Positions 1 through 6,261 of a stretch of DNA of 11,733 nucleotides are shown in pieces. The notes beneath the pieces were generated by a model. The model saw only the letters and a list, made by a program, of their open reading frames with translations. It was not told where the DNA came from and searched no databases. Position numbers and translations under genes: made by a program. The DNA lies in NCBI GenBank assembly GCA_041940385.1, contig JBGTSD010000096.1, forward strand, positions 1 to 11,733, read 5' to 3'. The DNA comes from JACVCK01 sp041940385. Its GTDB lineage: Bacteria; Planctomycetota; Phycisphaerae; Phycisphaerales; UBA1924. Positions within the stretch are counted from its first letter, which is position 1. Each line of letters starts with the position of its first letter.

Positions 1-413
1 CGCCGCCGACGGTCGGCAACGGCCTCGGGCACCAGCTCCTGGCGCTGGCGCTGGGGGCGAAGACGTACAAGCTGAAGTTCGGGCACCGGGGGGTGAACCA
101 GCCGGTGCGGAACCTCTTGACGGGTCGGGTGGAGATCACAAGCCAGAACCACGGATTCGCGGTGGACGAGGAGTCGCTGCGGGAGGTGGGCGGCGAGGCG
201 ACGCACATCAATTTGAACGATCGGTCTCTGGCCGGGTTCCGGACGCCGGACCGGCCGGTCTTCGCCGTGCAGCACCATCCGGAGGCGAGCCCGGGGCCGC
301 ACGACGCGTCGTACCTCTTTGAGGAGTTCGTCCGGGTGATGCGGACGCGTCGGCCTGCGTTCTCGGGGTCGGGGCCGGCGGGCGCGATTTCGGGCTCGCT
401 TCACAAAGGGTAA
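1..413 (+). CDS. carA: Carbamoyl-phosphate synthase small subunit (3' part)
   Basis: This is the C-terminal part of the glutamine amidotransferase subunit of carbamoyl-phosphate synthase. The enzyme releases ammonia from glutamine and channels it to CarB for arginine and pyrimidine synthesis in the cytoplasm. The gene is cut by the window edge; the reading frame begins at base 3. About 136 codons are visible, ending in TAA at 411-413. Recognisable blocks are GLGHQLLALALGAK, KFGHRGVNQPV, ITSQNHGFAVDE and QHHPEASPGPHDA, all typical of CarA class I amidotransferase domains. The His and Glu of the catalytic triad are present in HHPEAS. At the nucleophile elbow the family has GICLGHQ, but here codons 15-23 read G-N-G, so Gly sits where the catalytic Cys is expected. 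The C-terminal tail after the last family block is short and Gly/Ser-rich. Identity as carA is strong; glutaminase activity is doubtful. No carB follows. Confidence 0.92.
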   Translation, partial: PPTVGNGLGHQLLALALGAKTYKLKFGHRGVNQPVRNLLTGRVEITSQNHGFAVDEESLREVGGEATHINLNDRSLAGFRTPDRPVFAVQHHPEASPGPHDASYLFEEFVRVMRTRRPAFSGSGPAGAISGSLHKG

Positions 414-641
414 ATCCGGTGGGAACCGGTGGGTAAACGGGGTCGTAGAGGGCGTCGCCGCCCTGTCTGCGGCGCCGGTTGCGTGGCCCATGCGCGGCCG
501 GTATGTTCCGCCCGAATCCCTGTTTGAGCCGTTAACCGAGCCGCGCTGGACGGAGGGGTCTGCGCCGGAGCCCGGAGGTCCTTTCGGTATCCGTGTCTCA
601 TCCCCTCGCCCGTTCCCTGCCTGCACGTGGAGACCAGCCGT
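414..641. other. Intergenic region between carA and the secretin gene
   Basis: This 228-bp gap holds no convincing gene. Directly after the carA stop there are two copies of CCGGTGGG (416-423 and 426-433), ten bases apart. A short GC hairpin follows: AGGGCG at 449-454 and CGCCCT at 459-464 with a four-base loop. It has no T-run, so it is only a weak candidate for a terminator. I could not find a convincing -35/-10 pair for the secretin gene, although the gap is long enough to hold its promoter. Confidence 0.4.
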
Positions 642-3600
642 ATGCGTTCGCTGATGCGTCGATCGTTCCGTCGGGCCGCTGTGGCGGCGACTCTCTCGGC
701 GCTCCTGGCGCCGGTCGCGCTGGCGGGGTCTGCATCGTCGAGTTCCGAGGCCCTGAGCCGCGCCGGTGAGCTGGTGCGCGACGGGAAGGCGGTGCGTGCG
801 AAGCACGAGCTGATGCGCATCGACCGCGCGGGCCTGACGAGCGCGGAGGTGGAGCTGCTGCGCGAGCTGATCTCGACGGCGGACCGCAAGCTGCGGTACG
901 CGGACCCGGTGGACGTCAGTCTCGAGAAGGCGGACATCGCGCTGCTCGAGGGCGACGTCCGTTCGGCGGAGCGGCACGCGATCGCGGCGCGGGACCACGC
1001 GCAGGCGACGGCGAGCCAGCAGCGCCGCGCGGAGGAGCTCCTGGACGGCGCTTCGGCGCTTCGCGCGGAGCTTCAGCCCCTGGCGGTCTCGGCGCTGGCG
1101 CAGGCGGACGCGGACTTCCTTGCCGGCCGCTACGCGGAGGCGAAGGCGGGCTTCGATGCGGTGTACCGCTCGGGCGCTCGTCTGAGCGAGGATCAGCTCC
1201 GGTCGCTGGATCGGACGCGGACGCGGATCTATGAGCTCGAGCGCGAGCGCGGCTCGGCGTTCGAGATCGAGTACACGCCGCTGGGCATGCTGCAGCCGGG
1301 ACGCGTCGAGCGGACGGATGATCCGCGCCCGACGCGCGAGAACGGCGAGCAGCCGGCCGAGGCGGCGCCGACGCAGGTGGCCGAGGGGCCGGCGCAGGAC
1401 GCCGGGACGGATCAGCCCGAGGCGGCGGCGCCCGCGGCGGGCGACGACCTCTTCCAGCAGGCGCTGCAGTTCGACGCCCAGCGGTACCTCGCGGAGGCGG
1501 ACGCGGCGTTCACGGACGGGCGGTACAGCGAGGCGGAGCAGAAGTACGGCCTGGTGACGGGCGCGTACCGGCAGTACGTCTCGCAGGAGGAGCTGACCCG
1601 GGCCGAGCAGCGCCTGGCGGAGACGCGCACGCTGCTGCAGGGCCGTTCGGGCACGCTGCTCGAGGGCTTCACGGGGACGCGCGACCTGGTGCGTCAGCAG
1701 GCGATCGCGGAGTACGACAACTACATGGAGCAGGCGCGGGCGGCGCTGTCGCAGGGCGACTTCGAGCGCGCCCGGGCGCTGGCCGGCAGCGCGCGGATCG
1801 CCGTCGCCGAGCGTCGCGAGGTGTTCGCCGAGGCGGACTACCAGCAGCGCGCGAACGCGGTGGATGCGCTGCTGCGGCAGGTGCGCGACGCCGAGGAGTC
1901 GGCGCGGGTGGCGGAGATCGATCGCCAGAGCCGCGAGGTCGCGCGGGAGACGCGCGACGCCGAGTCGCGTCAGCGTGCCGAGCGTGAGCGGAAGATCGTC
2001 GAGGCGCTGGACCGGATCCGCGATCTCCAGGTCGAGCAGAAGTACGACGAGGCGCTGCAGGTCGTGGACCAGGTGCTGTTCCTCGATCCGAACAATCCGG
2101 CGGGCCTGCTGCTCAAGGACATCCTGCGCGACGTGGTGCTGTACCGCGAGTACGACAGAATCCAGCGGGAGAAGGGCATCTCCTACATGGCGGAGTCGAA
2201 CCGCACGCAGGAGGGCACGATCATCCCGGACGAGCTGATGTCCTTCCCGGAGGACTGGCCCGAGCTGTCGTTCCGGCGGGGCGAGCCGATCGCGTACGTG
2301 GACACGGAAGAGGATCGTCGCGTGCTGGCGGAGCTGCAGAGCCGGCGCATCCCGGCGTCGTTCGCGGCGAACACGCTGGAGGACGTGCTGAACTTCATCG
2401 GCACGGTGACGAACCTGAACATGGACATCGACTGGCAGGCGCTGGGCGACATCGGCATCGATCGCGACGCCGAGGTGACGCTGAATCTGCGTCCGGTGCC
2501 GGTGAAGGTGGTGCTGGACCGCGTGCTCGAGAAGGTGAGCCCGGACCAGTTCAGCCGCGCGTCGTGGGCGGTGGAGGACGGCGTGCTCGTGGTCGCGTCG
2601 GCCGAGTCGCTGCGCCGCAAGACGTTCATCAAGATCTATGACGTCCGCGACCTGGTGTTCCAGGTGCCGGACTTCCCCGAGGTGCCGGAGCTGGACCTCG
2701 ACACGGTGCTGCAGCAGAGCAGCCAGCGCGGCGGTCGCGGCGGCGGCGGCGGCATCTTCCAGGATCCGGACGACATCAGCGTCGATCAGATCCTGCAGGA
2801 CGAGGACGACACGCTGGACCAGATCGTCGAGATCATCCAGACGAACGTGGACTTCGACGGCTGGGAAGCCAACGGCGGCGACACGGGCTACATCCAGGAG
2901 CTCAACGGCAACCTGATTATCACGAATACGGCGTCGAATCACCGCGACATCGTGGGCCTGCTGAGCCAGCTTCGCGAGGTCCGCGCCATCCAGATCAGCG
3001 TCGAGGCGCGCTTCCTGACGGTCGCGCAGGACTTCTTCGAGAAGATCGGCTTCGACCTCGACATCTACTTCAACGCGAAGAACAACCAGTACGAGCAGAT
3101 CCTGCGTCAGGAGCGGTTCTTCGGCGGCACGGGCTCGCGTAACTTCGGCCCGACGGACGAGGGCCAGACCTCGACGCTGCCGAGCCAGATCGTCGCCGGC
3201 GGCGGCGCGGGCGGCGCGACGAACACGCGTCAGTACTTCATCCAGCAGTTCGACGAGCAGACGGGCGAGATCACCTACCAGTTCGCGCCCCTGCCCGCGT
3301 CGGTCGTGGCGCCGGACGGCCTCAGCATCGTGCCGGTGCAGAACGGCAGCGACGCGCTGGCGGAGTCGCTGATCGGCACCGGGTTCGCCCAGTCGATCCT
3401 CGGCGCGAACCCCGCGCTGGGCATGGCGCTGACGTTCCTCGACGACATCCAGGTCGACCTCCTGGTCGAGGCCACGCAGGCCGACCGGCGCAATGTGACG
3501 CTCACGGCGCCGCGCCTGACGTTCTTCAACGGCAAGTTCGCCAACATCTTCGTGGCGACGCAGCAGTCGTTCGTCTCCGACCTGACGCCGATCGTCGGCA

Positions 3601-4103
3601 CGGGCTCGGTGGCGTTCGACCCGACGGTGAGCCCGCTGACGACCGGCGTGACGCTGCTGCTCCGCGGCGTGGTGTCGGCCGATCGCCGCTACGTGACGCT
3701 GATGATCAACGCCCGCGTGGCCTCGCTGGTCTCGCTGGACAACGAGGCGGAGGTCGAGGCGGCGACGGGCGGCGGCGGTGAGGCGGTGGGCGGCACGGTC
3801 GCCACCGGCACGATCCAGCTGCCGGTCATCTCGATCTCGTCGATCTCGACGGGCGCGACGATCCCCGACAAGGGCACGATCCTGCTCGGCGGTCAGCGCC
3901 TGGTCACGGAGTCGGAGGTCGAGGTCGGCGTGCCGGTGCTGAGCAAGCTGCCGATCCTGAACCGTCTGTTCACGAACCGCATCGAGTCCAAGGAAGAGCA
4001 GACGCTGCTCATCCTGCTCAAGCCCACGATCATCATCCAGAACGAGGAAGAGGAGAAGAACTTCCCCGGCCTGCTGGATTCGCTGGGCGCCGGTCTGCAG
4101 TAA
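642..4103 (+). CDS. Large secretin (GspD/PilQ superfamily) with N-terminal helical repeats
   Basis: This is an outer-membrane secretin, the multimeric gated pore of type II secretion or type IV pilus machines. I chose ATG 642 over the in-frame GTG 627 because GGAGA at 629-633 lies at good ribosome-binding distance from 642; this gives 1153 residues. Positions below count from 642. Residues 1-28 form a signal peptide (Arg-rich start, hydrophobic core, cleavage near ALA-GS). Residues 38-395 hold several TPR-like helical hairpins, two of them clearly similar (about 150-200 and 281-333) and separated by a Pro/Ala/Glu-rich linker. Residues 400-455 are a charged coiled coil, followed by another TPR-like unit (455-493). 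Residues 567-657 resemble an STN/N0 domain. A Gly-rich and Asp-rich linker spans 695-724, then an N-domain (727-780). The secretin barrel (781-1133) ends in GTILLGGQ, VPVLSKLPILNRLF and TLLILLKPTIII, the classic C-terminal signature. Most secretins are 500-800 residues. No ATPase, pilin or other secretion gene lies nearby. Confidence 0.93.
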   Translation: MRSLMRRSFRRAAVAATLSALLAPVALAGSASSSSEALSRAGELVRDGKAVRAKHELMRIDRAGLTSAEVELLRELISTADRKLRYADPVDVSLEKADIALLEGDVRSAERHAIAARDHAQATASQQRRAEELLDGASALRAELQPLAVSALAQADADFLAGRYAEAKAGFDAVYRSGARLSEDQLRSLDRTRTRIYELERERGSAFEIEYTPLGMLQPGRVERTDDPRPTRENGEQPAEAAPTQVAEGPAQDAGTDQPEAAAPAAGDDLFQQALQFDAQRYLAEADAAFTDGRYSEAEQKYGLVTGAYRQYVSQEELTRAEQRLAETRTLLQGRSGTLLEGFTGTRDLVRQQAIAEYDNYMEQARAALSQGDFERARALAGSARIAVAERREVFAEADYQQRANAVDALLRQVRDAEESARVAEIDRQSREVARETRDAESRQRAERERKIVEALDRIRDLQVEQKYDEALQVVDQVLFLDPNNPAGLLLKDILRDVVLYREYDRIQREKGISYMAESNRTQEGTIIPDELMSFPEDWPELSFRRGEPIAYVDTEEDRRVLAELQSRRIPASFAANTLEDVLNFIGTVTNLNMDIDWQALGDIGIDRDAEVTLNLRPVPVKVVLDRVLEKVSPDQFSRASWAVEDGVLVVASAESLRRKTFIKIYDVRDLVFQVPDFPEVPELDLDTVLQQSSQRGGRGGGGGIFQDPDDISVDQILQDEDDTLDQIVEIIQTNVDFDGWEANGGDTGYIQELNGNLIITNTASNHRDIVGLLSQLREVRAIQISVEARFLTVAQDFFEKIGFDLDIYFNAKNNQYEQILRQERFFGGTGSRNFGPTDEGQTSTLPSQIVAGGGAGGATNTRQYFIQQFDEQTGEITYQFAPLPASVVAPDGLSIVPVQNGSDALAESLIGTGFAQSILGANPALGMALTFLDDIQVDLLVEATQADRRNVTLTAPRLTFFNGKFANIFVATQQSFVSDLTPIVGTGSVAFDPTVSPLTTGVTLLLRGVVSADRRYVTLMINARVASLVSLDNEAEVEAATGGGGEAVGGTVATGTIQLPVISISSISTGATIPDKGTILLGGQRLVTESEVEVGVPVLSKLPILNRLFTNRIESKEEQTLLILLKPTIIIQNEEEEKNFPGLLDSLGAGLQ

Positions 4104-4111
4104 TCTGTGCC

Positions 4112-4149
4112 GTCGGCGGCTGACGGGCGGAGATTCCCCCGCCGCCGAC
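4112..4149 (+). terminator. Inverted repeat after the secretin gene, possible terminator
   Basis: A perfect 9-bp inverted repeat, GTCGGCGGC (4112-4120) and GCCGCCGAC (4141-4149), lies eight bases after the secretin stop codon. The 20-base loop can form alternative inner pairs (GGCGG with CCGCC). No T-run follows, so it is not a canonical intrinsic terminator. It may end transcription with help from Rho or protect the 3' end of the message. Confidence 0.35.
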
Positions 4150-4179
4150 CGGACCCGGATCGCCCCGCGCCCGCCGTCA

Positions 4180-4209
4180 TTGACTTGACCTGTCGGCGTG
4201 CTCTAGCGT
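4180..4209 (+). promoter_or_regulatory. Candidate sigma-70-type promoter of the STAS/kinase pair
   Basis: TTGACT at 4180-4185 matches the -35 consensus in five of six positions. After an 18-base spacer, TAGCGT at 4204-4209 keeps the three most conserved -10 bases (T, A, final T). Transcription would start near 4216, about 20 bases before the STAS start codon, with the ribosome-binding site AGGAG at 4222-4226. A second overlapping TTGACC at 4185-4190 is present but has no good -10 partner. This is prediction only, and nothing is known here of the promoter consensus of the host. Confidence 0.4.
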
Positions 4210-4236
4210 TGGCTGCAACCCAGGAGACGTACGAGC

Positions 4237-4599
4237 ATGGCCTCATCGGACTCGCGGCTTCGGATTACGAGTGTGGACGGCGTGAGCCAGGTGCGGTTCA
4301 TCGACCGGAACATCCTCGACGAAGCCAACATCCAGCAGATCGGCGACGAGATCGGGCGGCTCATCGAGGAGTCGGCGAAGCCGAAGATCCTCGTGTCGTT
4401 CGAGAACGTGGATCACCTCAGCAGCGCCGCCCTCGGCACGCTGATCACGATCAACAACAAGGTCCGGAACAAGGGCGGACAGCTGCGCCTGTCGAACATC
4501 GACCCGCAGATCTACGAGGTGTTCGTGATCACGAAGCTGCACAAGCTCTTCGAGATCCACGGCGACACGGACGAGGCGATGGGGTCGTTCCGCAAGTGA
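4237..4599 (+). CDS. STAS-domain anti-sigma factor antagonist (SpoIIAA/RsbV-like)
   Basis: This 120-residue protein is a single STAS domain, the length and fold of SpoIIAA and RsbV. Such proteins bind an anti-sigma kinase when unphosphorylated, free its target, and are switched off by phosphorylation on a conserved serine. The central segment ILVSFENVDHLSSAALGTLI (51-70) matches the family pattern of a beta strand followed by the phospho-acceptor loop and a helix; Ser62 or Ser63 is the likely acceptor. The usual Asp before the serines is replaced by Leu (HLSSAALG rather than MDSSGLG), a variation seen in some STAS relatives. Start ATG 4237 is supported by AGGAG at 4222-4226. The kinase gene follows after 43 bp on the same strand, so the two are probably co-transcribed. 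The partner and target are inferred from family knowledge and gene order. Confidence 0.9.
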   Translation: MASSDSRLRITSVDGVSQVRFIDRNILDEANIQQIGDEIGRLIEESAKPKILVSFENVDHLSSAALGTLITINNKVRNKGGQLRLSNIDPQIYEVFVITKLHKLFEIHGDTDEAMGSFRK

Positions 4600-4642
4600 G
4601 GCGCCGCGGCTCGGCGCAGCGGGGCATCGACGGTGGGCGTGG

Positions 4643-5098
4643 ATGAGTGACCCGAAGGCACAACCCGGCGCGGAAGAGGGTCGCTTGCGCCTGCACAACC
4701 GGCGCGAGGAGATCGAGGCCGTCGAGCAGCGCATCCTCCGCGCTGCGCAGTCGATGGGCTTCCCGACGGCGTCGGCGTTCGCCCTGCGGCTGGCGCTGGA
4801 AGAGGCGCTGACCAACGCCTTCAAGCACGGGCACAGCGCGATCCCGGACGAGCCGGTGGACCTCGAGTGGCGGATCACGCCGGGGCGGGCGGAGATCGCC
4901 GTCGAGGACCATGGGCCCGGATTCCGCCCGGGCGACGTGCCGGACCCCACGCTCGATGAGAACCTGGAGCGGCCGTCGGGTCGCGGCATCATGCTGATGC
5001 GCGCGTACATGACGGACGTGCGGTTCAACGCGTCGGGGAACCGGGTGACGATGGTCTACGACGTCGCGGAGGCCGCGGCGCGACGCGACGAGGAGTAG
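4643..5098 (+). CDS. Anti-sigma regulatory factor, Ser/Thr kinase (RsbW/SpoIIAB-like GHKL ATPase)
   Basis: This 151-residue protein has the HATPase_c_2 fold of RsbW, SpoIIAB and related partner-switching kinases. These phosphorylate their STAS antagonist and hold a sigma factor or other target in check. The ATP-binding boxes are visible in order: N-box with EEALTNAFKHG (53-63, Asn58 for Mg2+), G1 box with EDHGPGF (88-94) and G2 box with SGRGIMLM (112-119). There is no membrane segment or sensor domain, so it is cytoplasmic. The first 13 residues are polar and probably disordered. ATG 4643 is the natural start; the ribosome-binding site is weak (GGTGGG just upstream), which fits translation from the same message as the STAS gene 43 bp before. 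Neither a PP2C-type phosphatase nor a sigma factor is present in the window, so the input and the target are unknown. Confidence 0.92.
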   Translation: MSDPKAQPGAEEGRLRLHNRREEIEAVEQRILRAAQSMGFPTASAFALRLALEEALTNAFKHGHSAIPDEPVDLEWRITPGRAEIAVEDHGPGFRPGDVPDPTLDENLERPSGRGIMLMRAYMTDVRFNASGNRVTMVYDVAEAAARRDEE

Positions 5099-5104
5099 GC
5101 CGGT

Positions 5105-6100
5105 TCAGCGCCGGAGGGCGCGAACGGCGTACGGCCCGGGCGTGTGCGTGGCCTGGTCGGCGCGGGGACCAACGGCCGCGGCGAAGTCTTCGGGGAGCAG
5201 GCGATCGGCGAAGAGGACGCAGGCGTCGTCGGCGTCGGGGTTGCGATCGAGCGCTTCGATGGCGATGCGCTCGGCCTCGGCGAGCGACGCGGCGATGAGG
5301 TAGACCTCGGCGCGGGCGAGCTCTTCCTCCTGCTCGTCGGTGCGCAGCGCGACGACGCAGCGCCACGGCGTCGGGCCGAGTTCGCGGCCTTCGTCGTCGA
5401 TGTTGCCGTCCGCGTCCACGTTCAGCGTCAATCGCCAGCGATCGATGAGCTCTTCGACGAGGTCTTCCTGCGAGGCGAGGCCGTCGTCGGTTTCGGGGGC
5501 GGGCGCGTTGGGCGCGAGGACGGTGCGGTGCTCGTGCTCGACGGAGTCCACGCCGCGCGGCTCAGGCAGAGGCAGAAGGTCGAAGGCGGCGAGGATGCGC
5601 TCGGCGCGTTCCTTGAGCCCGGGCTCGGCGCGGAGGGTGAGGATCTTGTGCTCGTCGACGTAGATGTAGATGAAGGGCTCGAGACTCATGGCGCCGAAGC
5701 CGACGAGCCCGTCTTCGAGCAGCCAGTCGCGTCGGCGGCGGAGCCCGTCGATGAAGCGTTCGATGCCGACGGCGTCGTAGGCGATGTAGGGATCGACCTC
5801 GCGGTACGCGTCGCGCCCGAGGACGTCGAGGATGGGGTAGCAGCGTCCGGGCAGGAGCGAACTCAGGGCACGGAGCAGAGGATCGAGTCGGGCGTGGGAG
5901 ATGACCACGTCGTACATGTAGCGATCGGGCCAGTGCTCCCACTGGTCGTGCTCTTCATCGCCGTCGGAGGCCTCGAAGGAGAACTGGTAGCCGGGGAGCG
6001 GCTGAAACTTCTCGGGATCGGCGGGATAGACGCCGAGCGGGCAGGAGAAGTCGCCCTTCTGGACGCGGGAGATCGAGGTGTCGAGGGCTGCTCTACGCAT
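5105..6100 (-). CDS. Acidic protein of unknown function, 331 residues
   Basis: I do not recognise this protein. I chose the start at 6100 (MRRAALDTSISRV) because the 41 extra codons that could be added upstream encode a Pro/Arg/Ser-rich stretch that looks non-coding and run into the divergent control region; no clear ribosome-binding site decides it. There is no signal peptide or membrane segment, so it should be cytoplasmic. Residues 1-180 look like a compact domain rich in aromatic residues (GYQFSFEAS, EPFIYIYVDEHKI). An acidic linker follows (about 185-215). A second part (215-310) has mixed strands and helices, including ARAEVYLIAASLAEAERIAIEALDR, which has a TPR- or ankyrin-like helical look but cannot be assigned. 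It faces the kinase gene tail to tail with only six bases between the stop codons. Codon use matches its neighbours, and the opposite-strand frame over the same stretch is a low-complexity shadow. Confidence 0.78.
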   Translation of the reverse strand: MRRAALDTSISRVQKGDFSCPLGVYPADPEKFQPLPGYQFSFEASDGDEEHDQWEHWPDRYMYDVVISHARLDPLLRALSSLLPGRCYPILDVLGRDAYREVDPYIAYDAVGIERFIDGLRRRRDWLLEDGLVGFGAMSLEPFIYIYVDEHKILTLRAEPGLKERAERILAAFDLLPLPEPRGVDSVEHEHRTVLAPNAPAPETDDGLASQEDLVEELIDRWRLTLNVDADGNIDDEGRELGPTPWRCVVALRTDEQEEELARAEVYLIAASLAEAERIAIEALDRNPDADDACVLFADRLLPEDFAAAVGPRADQATHTPGPYAVRALRR

Positions 6101-6133
6101 GCTGGTTCGGGCGGGTGAACGCGGCGCAGTGTA

Positions 6134-6160
6134 CGCGCTCCGGACGGGTGGTGGAGCGCG
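6134..6160. promoter_or_regulatory. Inverted repeat in the divergent region, candidate operator
   Basis: A perfect 8-bp inverted repeat, CGCGCTCC (6134-6141) and GGAGCGCG (6153-6160), with an 11-base loop, lies between the divergent unknown gene (start 6100) and the symporter gene (start 6262). GTAC flanks it on both sides (6130s and 6163-6166), so the dyad can be extended imperfectly. It could be an operator for a dimeric regulator or a hairpin in a leader. In such GC-rich DNA, repeats of this size also arise by chance. Confidence 0.3.
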
Positions 6161-6175
6161 CCGTACGGCCGGTCG

Positions 6176-6204
6176 TTGCGGCGGCGGCGACGATTCGCCA
6201 TGAT
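6176..6204 (+). promoter_or_regulatory. Weak candidate promoter of the symporter gene
   Basis: TTGCGG (6176-6181) and CATGAT (6199-6204) are separated by 17 bases and match the -35 and -10 consensus in three and four of six positions. Transcription would start near 6211, giving a leader of about 50 bases. The match is modest and is offered only as the best candidate in this gap. Confidence 0.27.
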
Positions 6205-6261
6205 GCGGGGGGTACGAGAGCAAACTTGCCGGCCGCGACGGGGGCGGCGACGGAGAAGGAC

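Noticed and set aside
416..464. Tandem CCGGTGGG copies and a 6-bp hairpin after carA
   Set aside because: Only two copies and a short stem without T-run; not enough to call a repeat array or a terminator.
2721..2755. GC-rich GGC repeat inside the secretin gene
   Set aside because: It encodes a short Gly-rich linker between domains and stays in frame; a coding low-complexity stretch rather than a separate element.
5144..6118. Open frame of 324 codons on the plus strand over the unknown minus-strand gene
   Set aside because: The translation is Val/Gly/Glu/Asp-rich low complexity, typical of the complement of a GC-rich gene. The minus-strand protein has a more natural composition and pattern.
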